A stretch of 58,356 nt of DNA from Roseisolibacter sp. H3M3-2 (GTDB taxonomy: Bacteria; Gemmatimonadota; Gemmatimonadetes; Gemmatimonadales; Gemmatimonadaceae). Under the pieces are notes generated by a model. The model saw only the letters and a program-made list of their open reading frames with translations, was not told the origin of the DNA and did no database searches. This document shows positions 16,131-23,765 of the stretch, one piece after another (the first letter of the stretch is position 1; each line of letters begins with the position of its first letter). Position numbers and translations under genes: made by a program. The stretch spans positions 1-58,356 of the forward strand of contig NZ_JARGEK010000002.1 of the NCBI RefSeq assembly GCF_029211165.1, given 5' to 3'.

Positions 16131-16462
16131 CAGCGGCTCCCGGGGCGCGGGGTGATGGTGGCGAGCAGCAGGAGCTCGCCGCCCTCGGCGCGCATCCCGT
16201 GCAGCTCGTCGGGCTGGAAGACCGCGACGTCGCCGGCCGCGCACGCGCGCTCGCCGTCGCCGCCGGAGAGGACGCCCGCGCCCTCGAGCACCGCGAGCGT
16301 GACGGTGGACGCGCTGCGGTGCGGCGGCACCGCCTGGCCGGGCGCGAGGCGGAAGACGACGAGCCGCGCGTCGGGGCCGTCGTGCAGGACGGCGGTCGCC
16401 GGGCGCGTGGAAGAGGCGGCGTGCGCGGCGCGGGCGGCGGCGCGCGGGTCGAGGGTGATCAT
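16130..16462 (-). CDS. Small cupin-domain protein
   Basis: A 110-aa single-domain cupin. Visible elements are ARLVVFRLAPGQAVPPHRSA (cupin motif 1, with the metal-ligand His in PPHRS), TVTLAVLEGAGVLSGGDGE and GDVAVFQPDELHGMRAEGG (motif 2 with His). Metal binding is likely, but the substrate is unknown. The gene overlaps ScdA_N upstream (ATGA) and the oxidase-like gene downstream (TGATG), so it is an integral part of the nirK operon. Small cupins of this type are frequent in NO-responsive operons, which suggests a role in redox or NO sensing. Confidence 0.8.
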   Translation of the reverse strand: MITLDPRAAARAAHAASSTRPATAVLHDGPDARLVVFRLAPGQAVPPHRSASTVTLAVLEGAGVLSGGDGERACAAGDVAVFQPDELHGMRAEGGELLLLATITPRPGSR

Positions 16463-16728
16463 GCGTCGCGTCCTCCGCCGGCCGCGGCGGCCGCCACGGC
16501 GGCGAGCAGTTCGGGGAGCGGGACGCCGACGTCGGCGGCGGCCGCGGCGAGCGTGGCGGCGCCGCCGCAGCACGTGTCGACGCCCAACGCGTTGAGCGGG
16601 GCGACCGACGACGGCCAGCGGCGGAGCGTCTCGTTGACCGAGAGCGTCGGATCGATCCCGGCGGCGCACGCGGCCGGGGCGGAGGGGAGCGGGTGCATGG
16701 CGGCGGGGGCGTGAGGAGAGGAGAGCAT
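16459..16728 (-). CDS. ScdA_N (DUF542) domain protein, RIC N-terminal domain only
   Basis: An 89-aa protein containing the ScdA_N/DUF542 domain found at the N-terminus of RIC (YtfE/ScdA), the di-iron protein that repairs iron-sulfur clusters after NO damage. The diagnostic segment is IDPTLSVNETLRRWPSSVAP, then GVDTCCGGAATLAAAA with the conserved CCGG. The hemerythrin di-iron domain of full RIC is absent. ATG 16728 is taken because it lies 5 bases after the SCO stop; ATG 16698 is the alternative. The CC motif and operon context suggest a NO or metallocentre-related role. Confidence 0.88.
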   Translation of the reverse strand: MLSSPHAPAAMHPLPSAPAACAAGIDPTLSVNETLRRWPSSVAPLNALGVDTCCGGAATLAAAAADVGVPLPELLAAVAAAAAGGGRDA

Positions 16729-16733
16729 GCGCG

Positions 16734-17351
16734 TCAGCGCAGGAGGCGTCGCACCGCGTCGACGGTGCCGGCGGCGGCGGCGCCGAGGCCGACCTGCTGG
16801 TGCACGGGCGCGCCGTCGGCGTCGAGCACGGTGATCACGTTCGTGTGCGCGAGTTCGCCGCCGCCCTCGGCGTCCGCCTCCGGCTGGTAGCGCACGCCGA
16901 GGGCGGCGGCGACCTCGCGCACCGCGTCGGCGTCGCCGTTGAGCAGCGTCCAGCGCGCGGGTTCGAGCTGCGTGCGCGCCGCCCACTCGGCGAGGCGCCC
17001 CGGCGTGTCGCGCTCGGGGTCGAGCGACACGAGCACGAAGCCCACGGCGTCGCGCCGCGCGGCGGGGAGCGACGCCTCGACGCGCTTGAGGTCCGCGACG
17101 ATCAGCGGGCAGGTCGCGTGGCAGTTGGTGTAGACCATCGCGACGACGCGCGGCCGGCCGGCGAGCGACGCGAGCCGAAGCGCGGCGCCGTCCTGGTCGC
17201 GCCACGTCGACGGCAGGTCGTAGAGCGAGTAGCGCTCGCCCGCCGGCGCGGTCTCGGCGGCCGGGTCGGGCCGCGCGGCGCCGTCGCACGCCGGCGCGCT
17301 CGCGAGCGCGGCCAGGGCGAGCGTGAGGGCGGCGAGGGTGGGGCGGCGCAT
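16734..17351 (-). CDS. SCO1/SenC-family copper chaperone
   Basis: A 205-aa thioredoxin-fold protein exported by an N-terminal signal (MRRPTLAALTLALAALASAP). The copper site is complete: Cys77 and Cys81 in VYTNCHATCPLIV, and His169 in LAHTNVITV. SCO proteins deliver copper to CuA-type or other periplasmic copper sites. Here the neighbour two genes upstream is the copper enzyme NirK, the probable client. FVLVSLDPERDTPGRL is the usual family segment between the Cys pair and the His. It lies 19 bases after the SUMF1 gene in the same direction. Confidence 0.93.
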   Translation of the reverse strand: MRRPTLAALTLALAALASAPACDGAARPDPAAETAPAGERYSLYDLPSTWRDQDGAALRLASLAGRPRVVAMVYTNCHATCPLIVADLKRVEASLPAARRDAVGFVLVSLDPERDTPGRLAEWAARTQLEPARWTLLNGDADAVREVAAALGVRYQPEADAEGGGELAHTNVITVLDADGAPVHQQVGLGAAAAGTVDAVRRLLR

Positions 17352-17370
17352 GGGGGCTCCGGTGTGGCGG

Positions 17371-18159
17371 TCAGGCGGCGCAGCGTACGCCGAGCGTCTC
17401 GACGGCGGCGCGCCCGGTGAGGCCGGCGCGCAGCGCGTAGCGCAGGAACGCGGGGTAGTTGCCGGGATCGGTCGCGCCGACGGCCGCGCTGGCGCAGAAC
17501 AGGTCGTGGTCGCGGGCGCCGACGCCGCGCGAGTCGTCGGAGACGAGCACGCTGTTGAAGTCGGCCGTCCACTCCCACGCCAGCCCGTGCAGCCCGCGCA
17601 CGCCGTACAGGTTCCCGGCGCCGGCGGGGAGCGCGGGGAGCGGGCGGGGGCGCGTCGTGTAGCGCGTCAGCAGGTCCTGCACGAACCACGGCTCGCGCCC
17701 GGCGTCGCGGCGCGTGGCGCTGGCCGCGGCGGCGTACTCCCACTCGTGGACGGTCGGCAGCCGCTTGCCGCGCCACGCGCAGTACGCCTTCGCAGCGAAC
17801 CACGACACGCCGGTGACGGGGCGGCGGCGGTCGGTCGCGTCGCCGGCGTCGAGGTCGCCCGCCCAGTCGGCGAGGTAGCCGCGGCGGTCGGCGAACAGCG
17901 GCCGCACCGCGCCGCGGCGCCACTCGGGACGCTCGCGCACGAAGGCGAGGAACTCGCCGCGCGTCGCCGCGTCGCGGTCGAGGCGGAACGCGGCCACCGC
18001 GGTCGGCGCGTCGCCGGGGCGGCCGTACAGCGGGCGATACGTGCCGGCCGGCAGCCGCACCATCTCCGCGCCCGGGCGCCGCCCCGCCGCATCGTCCGCC
18101 GCGGCGCCCGCCCGGGGGGCGAGGGCGAGCAGGGCGAGGACGGCGGCGAGGCGGCGCAT
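17371..18159 (-). CDS. SUMF1/formylglycine-generating-enzyme-like protein
   Basis: A 262-aa exported protein (signal MRRLAAVLALLALAPRAGAA) with the SUMF1/FGE-sulfatase fold: EMVRLPAGTYRPLYGRPGDA, PVTGVSWFAAKAYCAWRGKR, LPTVHEWEYAAAAS, LHGLAWEWTADFN and the C-terminal RAGLTGRAAVETLGVRCAA. The pair of active-site Cys of true FGE is not clearly kept, and no sulfatase is nearby. FGE-like proteins are known next to nirK in Bacteroidota and relatives, where their role is unclear; maturation of NirK or binding of copper are possibilities. It sits between nirK and the SCO gene. Confidence 0.9.
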   Translation of the reverse strand: MRRLAAVLALLALAPRAGAAADDAAGRRPGAEMVRLPAGTYRPLYGRPGDAPTAVAAFRLDRDAATRGEFLAFVRERPEWRRGAVRPLFADRRGYLADWAGDLDAGDATDRRRPVTGVSWFAAKAYCAWRGKRLPTVHEWEYAAAASATRRDAGREPWFVQDLLTRYTTRPRPLPALPAGAGNLYGVRGLHGLAWEWTADFNSVLVSDDSRGVGARDHDLFCASAAVGATDPGNYPAFLRYALRAGLTGRAAVETLGVRCAA

Positions 18160-18206
18160 GGCGGCGGGGACGGGGGGTGGTCGGGCGCGAGGAGGAGTGG
18201 TCGGGC

Positions 18207-19328
18207 TCAGTGGGCCGCCATCGGCAGCCCCTTGTTCTGCGCGTAGACGCGGGGCGCGTCCTCGCCGGTCACGTTGAGCATCGCCAGCGCGCCCTTGTTG
18301 AAGGCGCGGAAGATCGAGTGGTCGACCAGCACCAGGGTGCCGGGCTTCTCGACGCCGAACTCCACGATGCCGCTGCCGCCCGCCGGGATGAGCGTGGTCT
18401 GCACGTTCTTCTGCGTGACCATCGTGCCGCCCTCGCCGTACACGTGGTCGAACACCTCGCCGATCACGTGGAAGCTGCTGACGAGGTTCGGGCCGCCGTT
18501 GCCGACGAAGAGGCGCACCCGCTCCCCGACCTTGGCCTGCAGCGCGCGGTCGCCGGTGAGCGCGCCGACGCTGCCGTTGAACACCACGTGCGTGGGCTGC
18601 TCGGCCGCGCCCCGCTCCATGTCGAGCGTGTGCGGCGCGCCGGCCGCGGCGCCGGGCTTGGCGTAGAACTCCGACTGCATCACGTAGAACTCGCGGTCGA
18701 CCTTCGGGAGCCCGCCCTTCGGCTCGACCAGGATCATCCCGTACATGCCGTTGGCGATGTGCATCGGCACGGGCGACACCGCGCAGTGGTAGACGTACAG
18801 GCCGGGGTTCATCGCGGCGAAGGTGAACACCGACTCGCCGCCGGGGAGGGTGAGCGTCGCCGCCGCGCCGCCGCCGGGGCCCGTGACCGCGTGCAGGTCG
18901 ATGTTGTGCGGCACGGTCGAGTGCGCGTGGTTCTTCAGGTGGAACTCGACCTGGTCGCCCTCGCGGACGCGGATGAACTTGCCCGGCACCTCGCCGCCGA
19001 ACGTCCAGAAGGTGTAGGACACGCCGTCGGCGAGGCGCTTCACCTCCTCGGTGGTCTCCAGCTCCACGATCACCTTCGTCGCGTGCGCGCGCGTGATCGG
19101 CGGCGGCACGTTGGGCGCCGCGGTCAGCACCGCGCGCTCCTCGCCGACGATCGCGTCGGCGGGCGTCGGGCGCAGGCGCGGCACCGCGCCCTCCGCGCGC
19201 TCGGCCGCCTCGGCGCTCCCGATGCTGCAGCCGGTGAGCGTCGCGCTGGCGAGGATGGCGCCCGCCGCGAGCGCGGCGGCGGCGGCGAGCGGGGGGAGGC
19301 TGACCGGGCGGGGGGCGGCGGTCGGCAT
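18207..19328 (-). CDS. nirK: Copper-containing nitrite reductase, lipoprotein form
   Basis: Reduces nitrite to nitric oxide in the periplasm. Two cupredoxin domains are present and all ligands can be found: type 1 copper His141 (PHNID), Cys182 (YVYHCAV), His190 (PMHIANG) and Met195; type 2 copper His146 (DLHAV), His181 and His337 (VDHSIF); catalytic Asp144 and His287 (SFHVIGE). The N-terminus has a lipobox (LTGC, Cys34), so the enzyme is probably membrane-anchored, as in Neisseria AniA. Length 373 aa is usual. AGGA lies upstream of ATG 19328. It is downstream of the Rrf2 gene by 46 bases and is followed by SUMF1 and SCO accessory genes. Confidence 0.97.
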   Translation of the reverse strand: MPTAAPRPVSLPPLAAAAALAAGAILASATLTGCSIGSAEAAERAEGAVPRLRPTPADAIVGEERAVLTAAPNVPPPITRAHATKVIVELETTEEVKRLADGVSYTFWTFGGEVPGKFIRVREGDQVEFHLKNHAHSTVPHNIDLHAVTGPGGGAAATLTLPGGESVFTFAAMNPGLYVYHCAVSPVPMHIANGMYGMILVEPKGGLPKVDREFYVMQSEFYAKPGAAAGAPHTLDMERGAAEQPTHVVFNGSVGALTGDRALQAKVGERVRLFVGNGGPNLVSSFHVIGEVFDHVYGEGGTMVTQKNVQTTLIPAGGSGIVEFGVEKPGTLVLVDHSIFRAFNKGALAMLNVTGEDAPRVYAQNKGLPMAAH

Positions 19329-19374
19329 GGGGACGGTCCTGACGGGGGAGTGGGGACGGCGGGAGGGCGTCGCG

Positions 19375-19887
19375 TCAGGCGGCGCTCGCGGCTGCGAGGC
19401 GTGCGGTCGGGTCGTACCCGAGGCTGGCCGGCGACGGCGCGGCAGCCGCCGGGGCGCCGTCGGGGTGGAGCGTGTGGAGCAGGGGCGTCGCGTCGGCGAG
19501 CAGGTCGGCGAGCGTCGTGGTGGCGAGCGGCGCGCGCCGCGCCTCCAGGATCGCGGTCCAGCGGTGGTGCGCCGCGCACGGGCGGGCGGGGTCGCACGGC
19601 CGCGTGCCGAGCAGGCAGCGCGTCTGCGGGCGCGGCTCGTCGAAGCAGTCGATGACGCGCGCGAGCGTCAGCGCGTCGGGCGCGACGGCGAGGGCGAAGC
19701 CGCCCAGCGGACCGCGCGCGCTGGCGACGAGGCCGGCCTTCACGAGCGCGTGCAGCGTCTTGCTCAGGTAGTTGCGCGGCGCCCCGGTCGCGTCCGCGAT
19801 CTCCTCCGTGCGGACCGGGCCCGCGCCGTGGCGGCGGGCGAGGACCAGCAGGGCGCGGAGCGCGTGGTCGGACGTCTGGGAGAGCAT
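19375..19887 (-). CDS. Rrf2-family transcriptional regulator (NsrR-like)
   Basis: A 170-aa winged-helix regulator. The DNA-binding domain starts [20 protein letters not shown] and includes [20 protein letters not shown] and [16 protein letters not shown]. The Cys cluster [15 protein letters not shown] (spacing x6 and x5) fits binding of an iron-sulfur cluster, as in NsrR and IscR. Position as first gene of the nirK operon suggests that it senses NO and represses the operon, including itself; this is inference. The C-terminal 50 residues form an Ala/Pro-rich tail longer than in classical NsrR. GAGGTGA lies upstream of ATG 19887. Confidence 0.9.
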   Translation of the reverse strand: MLSQTSDHALRALLVLARRHGAGPVRTEEIADATGAPRNYLSKTLHALVKAGLVASARGPLGGFALAVAPDALTLARVIDCFDEPRPQTRCLLGTRPCDPARPCAAHHRWTAILEARRAPLATTTLADLLADATPLLHTLHPDGAPAAAAPSPASLGYDPTARLAAASAA

Positions 19888-19912
19888 CGGGTCACCTCGT
19901 GCGGCGGCAAGA

Positions 19913-19943
19913 CGAGTTGTGCATCTGGATATGAAGATCGGGG
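19913..19943 (-). promoter_or_regulatory. Possible operator/promoter upstream of the Rrf2-nirK operon
   Basis: The only AT-richer patch upstream of the Rrf2 gene contains GCATCT-N8-AGAT (on the plus strand from about 19921). It is an imperfect dyad that loosely resembles the NsrR half-site AAGATGC/GCATCTT. It lies about 35 bases before the start codon, where a repressor site would be expected. Confidence 0.3.
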
Positions 19944-20049
19944 CGTCGCCGCGTCCGCCCCGTCGGCGGAGCCCGGATGTTTCGCGCCCCGTCCCCGCAC
20001 GCCGCGTCGGGGTTCGGCGGACACGGTGCGCCGACGGGGGAGGGCACGC

Positions 20050-20094
20050 GACGAGGGGGCGCGACCGGGATGCTCCCGGTGGCGCCCCCTCGTC
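20050..20094 (-). terminator. Strong stem-loop after the PEP-CTERM gene
   Basis: GACGAGGGGGCGC and ACCGGGA pair with TCCCGGT and GGCGCCCCCTCGTC across a 3-nt TGC loop, giving about 20 paired bases with one unpaired base. It lies 30 bases beyond the stop of the PEP-CTERM gene and upstream of the Rrf2 operon, separating the two transcription units. Confidence 0.75.
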
Positions 20095-20123
20095 GGCCGC
20101 GGGCGCGGCGTCCGCCCCGCGCG

Positions 20124-20834
20124 TCAGCGCGTGCGGCCGCGCCGTCGCCGCGCCGCGCCGGCCACCATCGCGAGCCCCGTCGCGACGAGCGCGTACGTCG
20201 ACGGCTCCGGAACGATCTGCTCGGCGGGCGTCAGGTTGCGCAGCGTCACCCGCTCGATCACCCAGTTCGGGTTCACGAAGGCGTTGCCGTCGCCCCAGCC
20301 GCCGTCGAACGCGAACTGGACGGTGGAGCCCGCGCCGACCGCGGCGCTGAACACGCTGGTGACGAGCCCGAACGGCGAGAAGCCGCAGAACCCGCGCTGC
20401 CCGCCCCCCGCGAGCGGGTTCTGCCCCGCCGTCGAGATCACGCCCGAGTAGGGGGCGCCGCCGGGGAGCAGCGGCGTGAACGCGCCCCCGTCGACGCTGG
20501 CGAACACCACGCCGGCGTCCGCGCAGCGGTCCTGCGTCTCGTCCCCCTCGAAGATGAAGCGGTGCTCCGCCGTCATCGCCGACGCGTCGGCCGTGGCCAC
20601 GAACACGGGGCTGAGCAGCCGCTTGCGCGCCACCGCGAACGTCCCGAGGGTGACCCAGCCGTCGCCGGCGACCCACGTCCACGGCGTCCCGCCGCCGACG
20701 AGGGTCTGCGTCGTGAACCCGCCGTCGGTCGCGCGCAGGTCGATCGACGAGGTCTGCGCGAGGGCGGCCGGCGCGCCGCCGGTTGTGAGGGCGGCGGCGA
20801 GCGCCAGGCGGACCTGCCACGAACGACTGCGCAT
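20124..20834 (-). CDS. PEP-CTERM-anchored exported protein
   Basis: A 236-aa secreted protein. The signal peptide is MRSRSWQVRLALAAALTTGG up to APAALAQ. The middle is a beta-rich domain (TFAVARKRLLSPVFVATADA, HRFIFEGDETQDRCADAGVV). The C-terminus is a canonical PEP-CTERM sorting signal: VPEPSTYALVATGLAMVAGA followed by ARRRRGRTR. Exosortase would cleave or anchor it, and such proteins are typically exported to the surface or exopolysaccharide matrix. No exosortase gene lies in this window. The biological role is unknown. Confidence 0.88.
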   Translation of the reverse strand: MRSRSWQVRLALAAALTTGGAPAALAQTSSIDLRATDGGFTTQTLVGGGTPWTWVAGDGWVTLGTFAVARKRLLSPVFVATADASAMTAEHRFIFEGDETQDRCADAGVVFASVDGGAFTPLLPGGAPYSGVISTAGQNPLAGGGQRGFCGFSPFGLVTSVFSAAVGAGSTVQFAFDGGWGDGNAFVNPNWVIERVTLRNLTPAEQIVPEPSTYALVATGLAMVAGAARRRRGRTR

Positions 20835-20947
20835 GAATGGCTCCTCGAGCCCGGGGTTGACGGGGCGCGCCGGCCGGCCGCCCCACCCCCTTCACGCGAT
20901 CCGGCCGCCGAACCGGACAAGCGCCGGCCGGCGCGCCCCCGCGGCTC

Positions 20948-21415
20948 TCAGGCCGGCGCCGCGATCGCCCGGCCGACCTCGGACGTGCAGTGCGGGCAGC
21001 GCGACGCCTGCAGCGAGATCGACATGGTGCAGTACGGGCACGGCTTCGTGTCGGGCGTCGGCTCGGCCGGCTTGCGGTACAGCCGGTTCACCGCGCGCAC
21101 CAGCATGAAGATCGCCAGCGCCACGATCAGGAACGCGATGATGTTGTTCAGGAACAGGCCGTAGTTCAGCGTCACCGCGCCCGCCTCCTTGGCCGCCGCC
21201 ACCGTCGCGTACGGGCCCGGCGCCGTCGCGCCCTCCTTGAGCAGGAGGAACTTGTCGCTGAAGTCCACGCCGCCCGTGGCGAGGCCCAGCGGCGGCATGA
21301 GGACGTCGTCGACCAGCGACTTGACGACGCTGCCGAACGCGGCGCCGATGATGACGCCGACCGCGAGGTCCATCACGTTCCCGCGCATCACGAACGCCTT
21401 GAAGTCGTTCCACAT
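20948..21415 (-). CDS. mscL: Large-conductance mechanosensitive channel with C-terminal zinc ribbon
   Basis: Inner-membrane channel that opens under osmotic downshock. [20 protein letters not shown] and [20 protein letters not shown] form the N-terminal helix and TM1; [20 protein letters not shown] is TM2. These match classical MscL closely. After residue 128 there is an extra tail with two CxxC knuckles ([10 protein letters not shown] and [10 protein letters not shown]), forming a predicted zinc ribbon in place of the usual short helical bundle. GGAGGTGG precedes ATG 21415. The ribbon may bind zinc and affect gating or oligomerisation; that is inference. Confidence 0.95.
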   Translation of the reverse strand: MWNDFKAFVMRGNVMDLAVGVIIGAAFGSVVKSLVDDVLMPPLGLATGGVDFSDKFLLLKEGATAPGPYATVAAAKEAGAVTLNYGLFLNNIIAFLIVALAIFMLVRAVNRLYRKPAEPTPDTKPCPYCTMSISLQASRCPHCTSEVGRAIAAPA

Positions 21416-21650
21416 CCTGCCACCTCCGTGTAGGGTGCGTGACACATCGCCGCTCCGTCCGACGTGGCCTCATACTACCGCGCGCCGTGGGCGGCGCCAG
21501 CGGGCGCGCGCGGGTGCGGGATTCCGGGACGCGGCGGCGGCGCTTCCCCGATCGCGGAGCGGGGGGCGCGGCCGCACCGTGCGGGGCGAGCTCGCGCCGC
21601 CCGCGTCCGCGGCGCGCGGCCGCGCTCCCGGAAGCCGCCAGGAGGCCGCG

Positions 21651-23213
21651 ATGCGCACCGCCGGACCGCCCGACGACGCGGGCCACCCGCCCCCGGGCTC
21701 GCCCGGGGAGCGCCGGCGGTTCGCCGAGCTGCAGGAGCGCCTCGCGCCGCTCTTCCGCCGCGTCTTCCACGACCGCCACGCGCCGCAGACGGTGGTCGTC
21801 GTCCCGAGCATGTCGCTCGACGCGGGGGAGCTCGCGAAGCTCGCCGCCGCCACGCACTACGAGGAGCGGCTGCTGTGCCTCCTGATGCTGCTCCGGCAGC
21901 CGCGCACGCACGTCGTCTACGTCACCAGCGCGCCCGTCGACCCGGCGATCGTCGACTACTACCTGCACCTGCTCCCGGGCGTGCCGCCGGGGCACGCGCG
22001 CCGCCGCCTCACGCTGCTCGCCTGCGACGACGACGGCGCCACGCCGCTGACCGCGAAGCTGCTCGCCCGCCCGGCGCTGCTCGCGCGGATCGGCGCGGCG
22101 GTCGCCGACCCGGAGTCGGCGCACCTGACGTGCTTCAACGCCACCGCGCTCGAGCGCACGCTGGCGGTGCGGCTCGGGATCCCGCTCTACGCCTGCGACC
22201 CCGCGCTCGCGCACCTCGGGACCAAGAGCGGCAGCCGCGAGCTGTTCCGGCGCGCGGGCGTGGCGCTCCCCGACGGCTTCGAGCGGCTGCGCGACGTGCA
22301 CGACGTGGCGGGCGCGCTGGTCGCGCTCAGGCGCGCCGACCCGACGCTCCGGCGCGCCGTCGTGAAGCTCGACGAGGGGTTCTCGGGGGAGGGGAACGCG
22401 ACCTTCGCGTACGACGGCGCCCCCGGCGGCGCCGCGCTCGCGGCGTGGGTGCGCGACGAGCTGCCGACACGCCTCCGCTTCGAGGCCGCCGGCGAGACGT
22501 GGGAGCGCTACCTGCCGAAGCTCGCGGCGATGGGCGGCGTCGCGGAGTGCTTCCTCGAGGGCGCGGACGCGCGCTCCCCGTCCGTGCAGTGCCGCGTCGA
22601 CCCGCTGCGCCGCGCCTCGATCATCTCCACGCACGACCAGCTGCTCGGCGGCCCGTCCGGCCAGGTGTACTGGGGGTGCACCTTCCCCGCGGCGGGCCCG
22701 TACCGCGCCGACATCCAGGACGCCGGGCTGCGCGTCGCCGCGCTGCTCGCCGACGAGGGGGTGCTCGGCCGCTTCGCCGTCGACTTCGTGTCCGTGCGGC
22801 GCGGCGACCGCTGGGAGTCCGCGGCCATCGAGGTCAACCTGCGCAAGGGCGGGACGACGCACCCGTACCTGACGCTCCAGTTCCTCACCGACGGCGCGTA
22901 CGACCCCGACACCGGCACGTACCGCTCGGCGGCCGGGCGCCCCTGCTGCTACTGCGCGTCCGACAACCTGGGCGACCCGGCCTACCTGGGGCTCACCCCC
23001 GACGCGCTGCTCGACATCGCGGTGTGCCACGACCTGCACTTCGACGCCGCGACGCAGCGGGGCGTGACCTTCCACCTGCTCGGCGCGCTGCCGGCGTACG
23101 GGAAGCTCGGCGCCGTCGCCGTCGGCGAGAGCCACGCGGCCGCCGAGCGGTACTTCCGCGGCACCGTGGACACGCTGCTGCGCGCGGCGTGGCGGCGGCG
23201 CGGCGGCGCCTGA
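21651..23213 (+). CDS. PGM1-like ATP-grasp peptide ligase
   Basis: A 520-aa protein related to PGM1, the pheganomycin peptide ligase. The N-terminal pre-ATP-grasp part includes PQTVVVVPSMSLDAGELAKL (about 45-64) and YEERLLCLLMLLRQPRTHVV. The ATP-grasp core follows: LGTKSGSRELFRRAGVALPD (about 189-208), AVVKLDEGFSGEGNATF (236-252, nucleotide-binding lysine strand and Gly-rich loop), GRFAVDFVSV and AIEVNLRKGGTTHPY (about 392-406, Mg-binding Glu/Asn). It probably joins an amine or amino acid to a carboxylate via an acyl phosphate; the substrates are unknown, and no ribosomal precursor peptide is visible nearby. AGGAGG precedes ATG 21651. Confidence 0.85.
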   Translation: MRTAGPPDDAGHPPPGSPGERRRFAELQERLAPLFRRVFHDRHAPQTVVVVPSMSLDAGELAKLAAATHYEERLLCLLMLLRQPRTHVVYVTSAPVDPAIVDYYLHLLPGVPPGHARRRLTLLACDDDGATPLTAKLLARPALLARIGAAVADPESAHLTCFNATALERTLAVRLGIPLYACDPALAHLGTKSGSRELFRRAGVALPDGFERLRDVHDVAGALVALRRADPTLRRAVVKLDEGFSGEGNATFAYDGAPGGAALAAWVRDELPTRLRFEAAGETWERYLPKLAAMGGVAECFLEGADARSPSVQCRVDPLRRASIISTHDQLLGGPSGQVYWGCTFPAAGPYRADIQDAGLRVAALLADEGVLGRFAVDFVSVRRGDRWESAAIEVNLRKGGTTHPYLTLQFLTDGAYDPDTGTYRSAAGRPCCYCASDNLGDPAYLGLTPDALLDIAVCHDLHFDAATQRGVTFHLLGALPAYGKLGAVAVGESHAAAERYFRGTVDTLLRAAWRRRGGA

Positions 23214-23214
23214 G

Positions 23215-23685
23215 CTACGGCGCGCCGCCGGCGGTGCGCGCCGCGCGCCCGGTCATGTCGCCGACGCTGATGCGGAAGAGCGTCGTACGCCACGGCACCG
23301 GGTCCCGTGCCGTCAGCGCGGCCGGCTCCAGCGTCCGCAGCAGCGCGAGCGCGTGCGCGTACGCGTCGCGCTCGCGCGGCGGGCCGTCGGCCGCCAGCGT
23401 GTACACCGTGCCGTGCACGACCGCGCTCCGCCAGTCGTAGAGCCCGCGCACCTCGTCGACCTCGAACGCCACCCACGGGTGGTGCCGGAGCGCCAGCAGC
23501 TTCGCGCCGGGCGAGGTGCGCGCGTAGATCGCGCCGTCGTCGTAGACGTAGTGGATCGGCTCCACGTCCACCCGGTCGCGCCCGCTGTAGGCGATCCGGC
23601 CGACGTGCTGCGCGCGGAGCAGCGCCTCCGTGTCCGCGCGCGAGAGCTCGACGATGGTCGGTGGGGCGGTCGGCGTGGCGGTCAT
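23215..23685 (-). CDS. Pyridoxamine 5'-phosphate oxidase-like flavin-binding protein
   Basis: A 156-aa split-barrel flavoprotein. ELSRADTEALLRAQHVGRIA, VDVEPIHYVYDDGAIYARTS, KLLALRHHPWVAFEVDEV and WRSAVVHGTVYTLAADG are the typical strands of the FMN-binding PNPOx-like family (nitroimidazole-resistance/F420-type relatives). It probably binds FMN, but the substrate is unknown. It ends one base from the stop of the convergent ligase gene. ATG 23685 is preceded by a G-rich stretch. Confidence 0.85.
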   Translation of the reverse strand: MTATPTAPPTIVELSRADTEALLRAQHVGRIAYSGRDRVDVEPIHYVYDDGAIYARTSPGAKLLALRHHPWVAFEVDEVRGLYDWRSAVVHGTVYTLAADGPPRERDAYAHALALLRTLEPAALTARDPVPWRTTLFRISVGDMTGRAARTAGGAP

Positions 23686-23765
23686 GGTGTCCCCCGGGGT
23701 CTCGGTGGCTTCGGCGGCCTCGGTTCGGGTGCGGCGTCGCGCGCGGCGCGGCGGGTGACGGTGCG

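Noticed and set aside
15183-19887. Complete denitrification island
   Set aside because: Only nirK and accessory genes are present. No nor, nos or nar genes were found, so I describe it only as nitrite reduction and NO handling.
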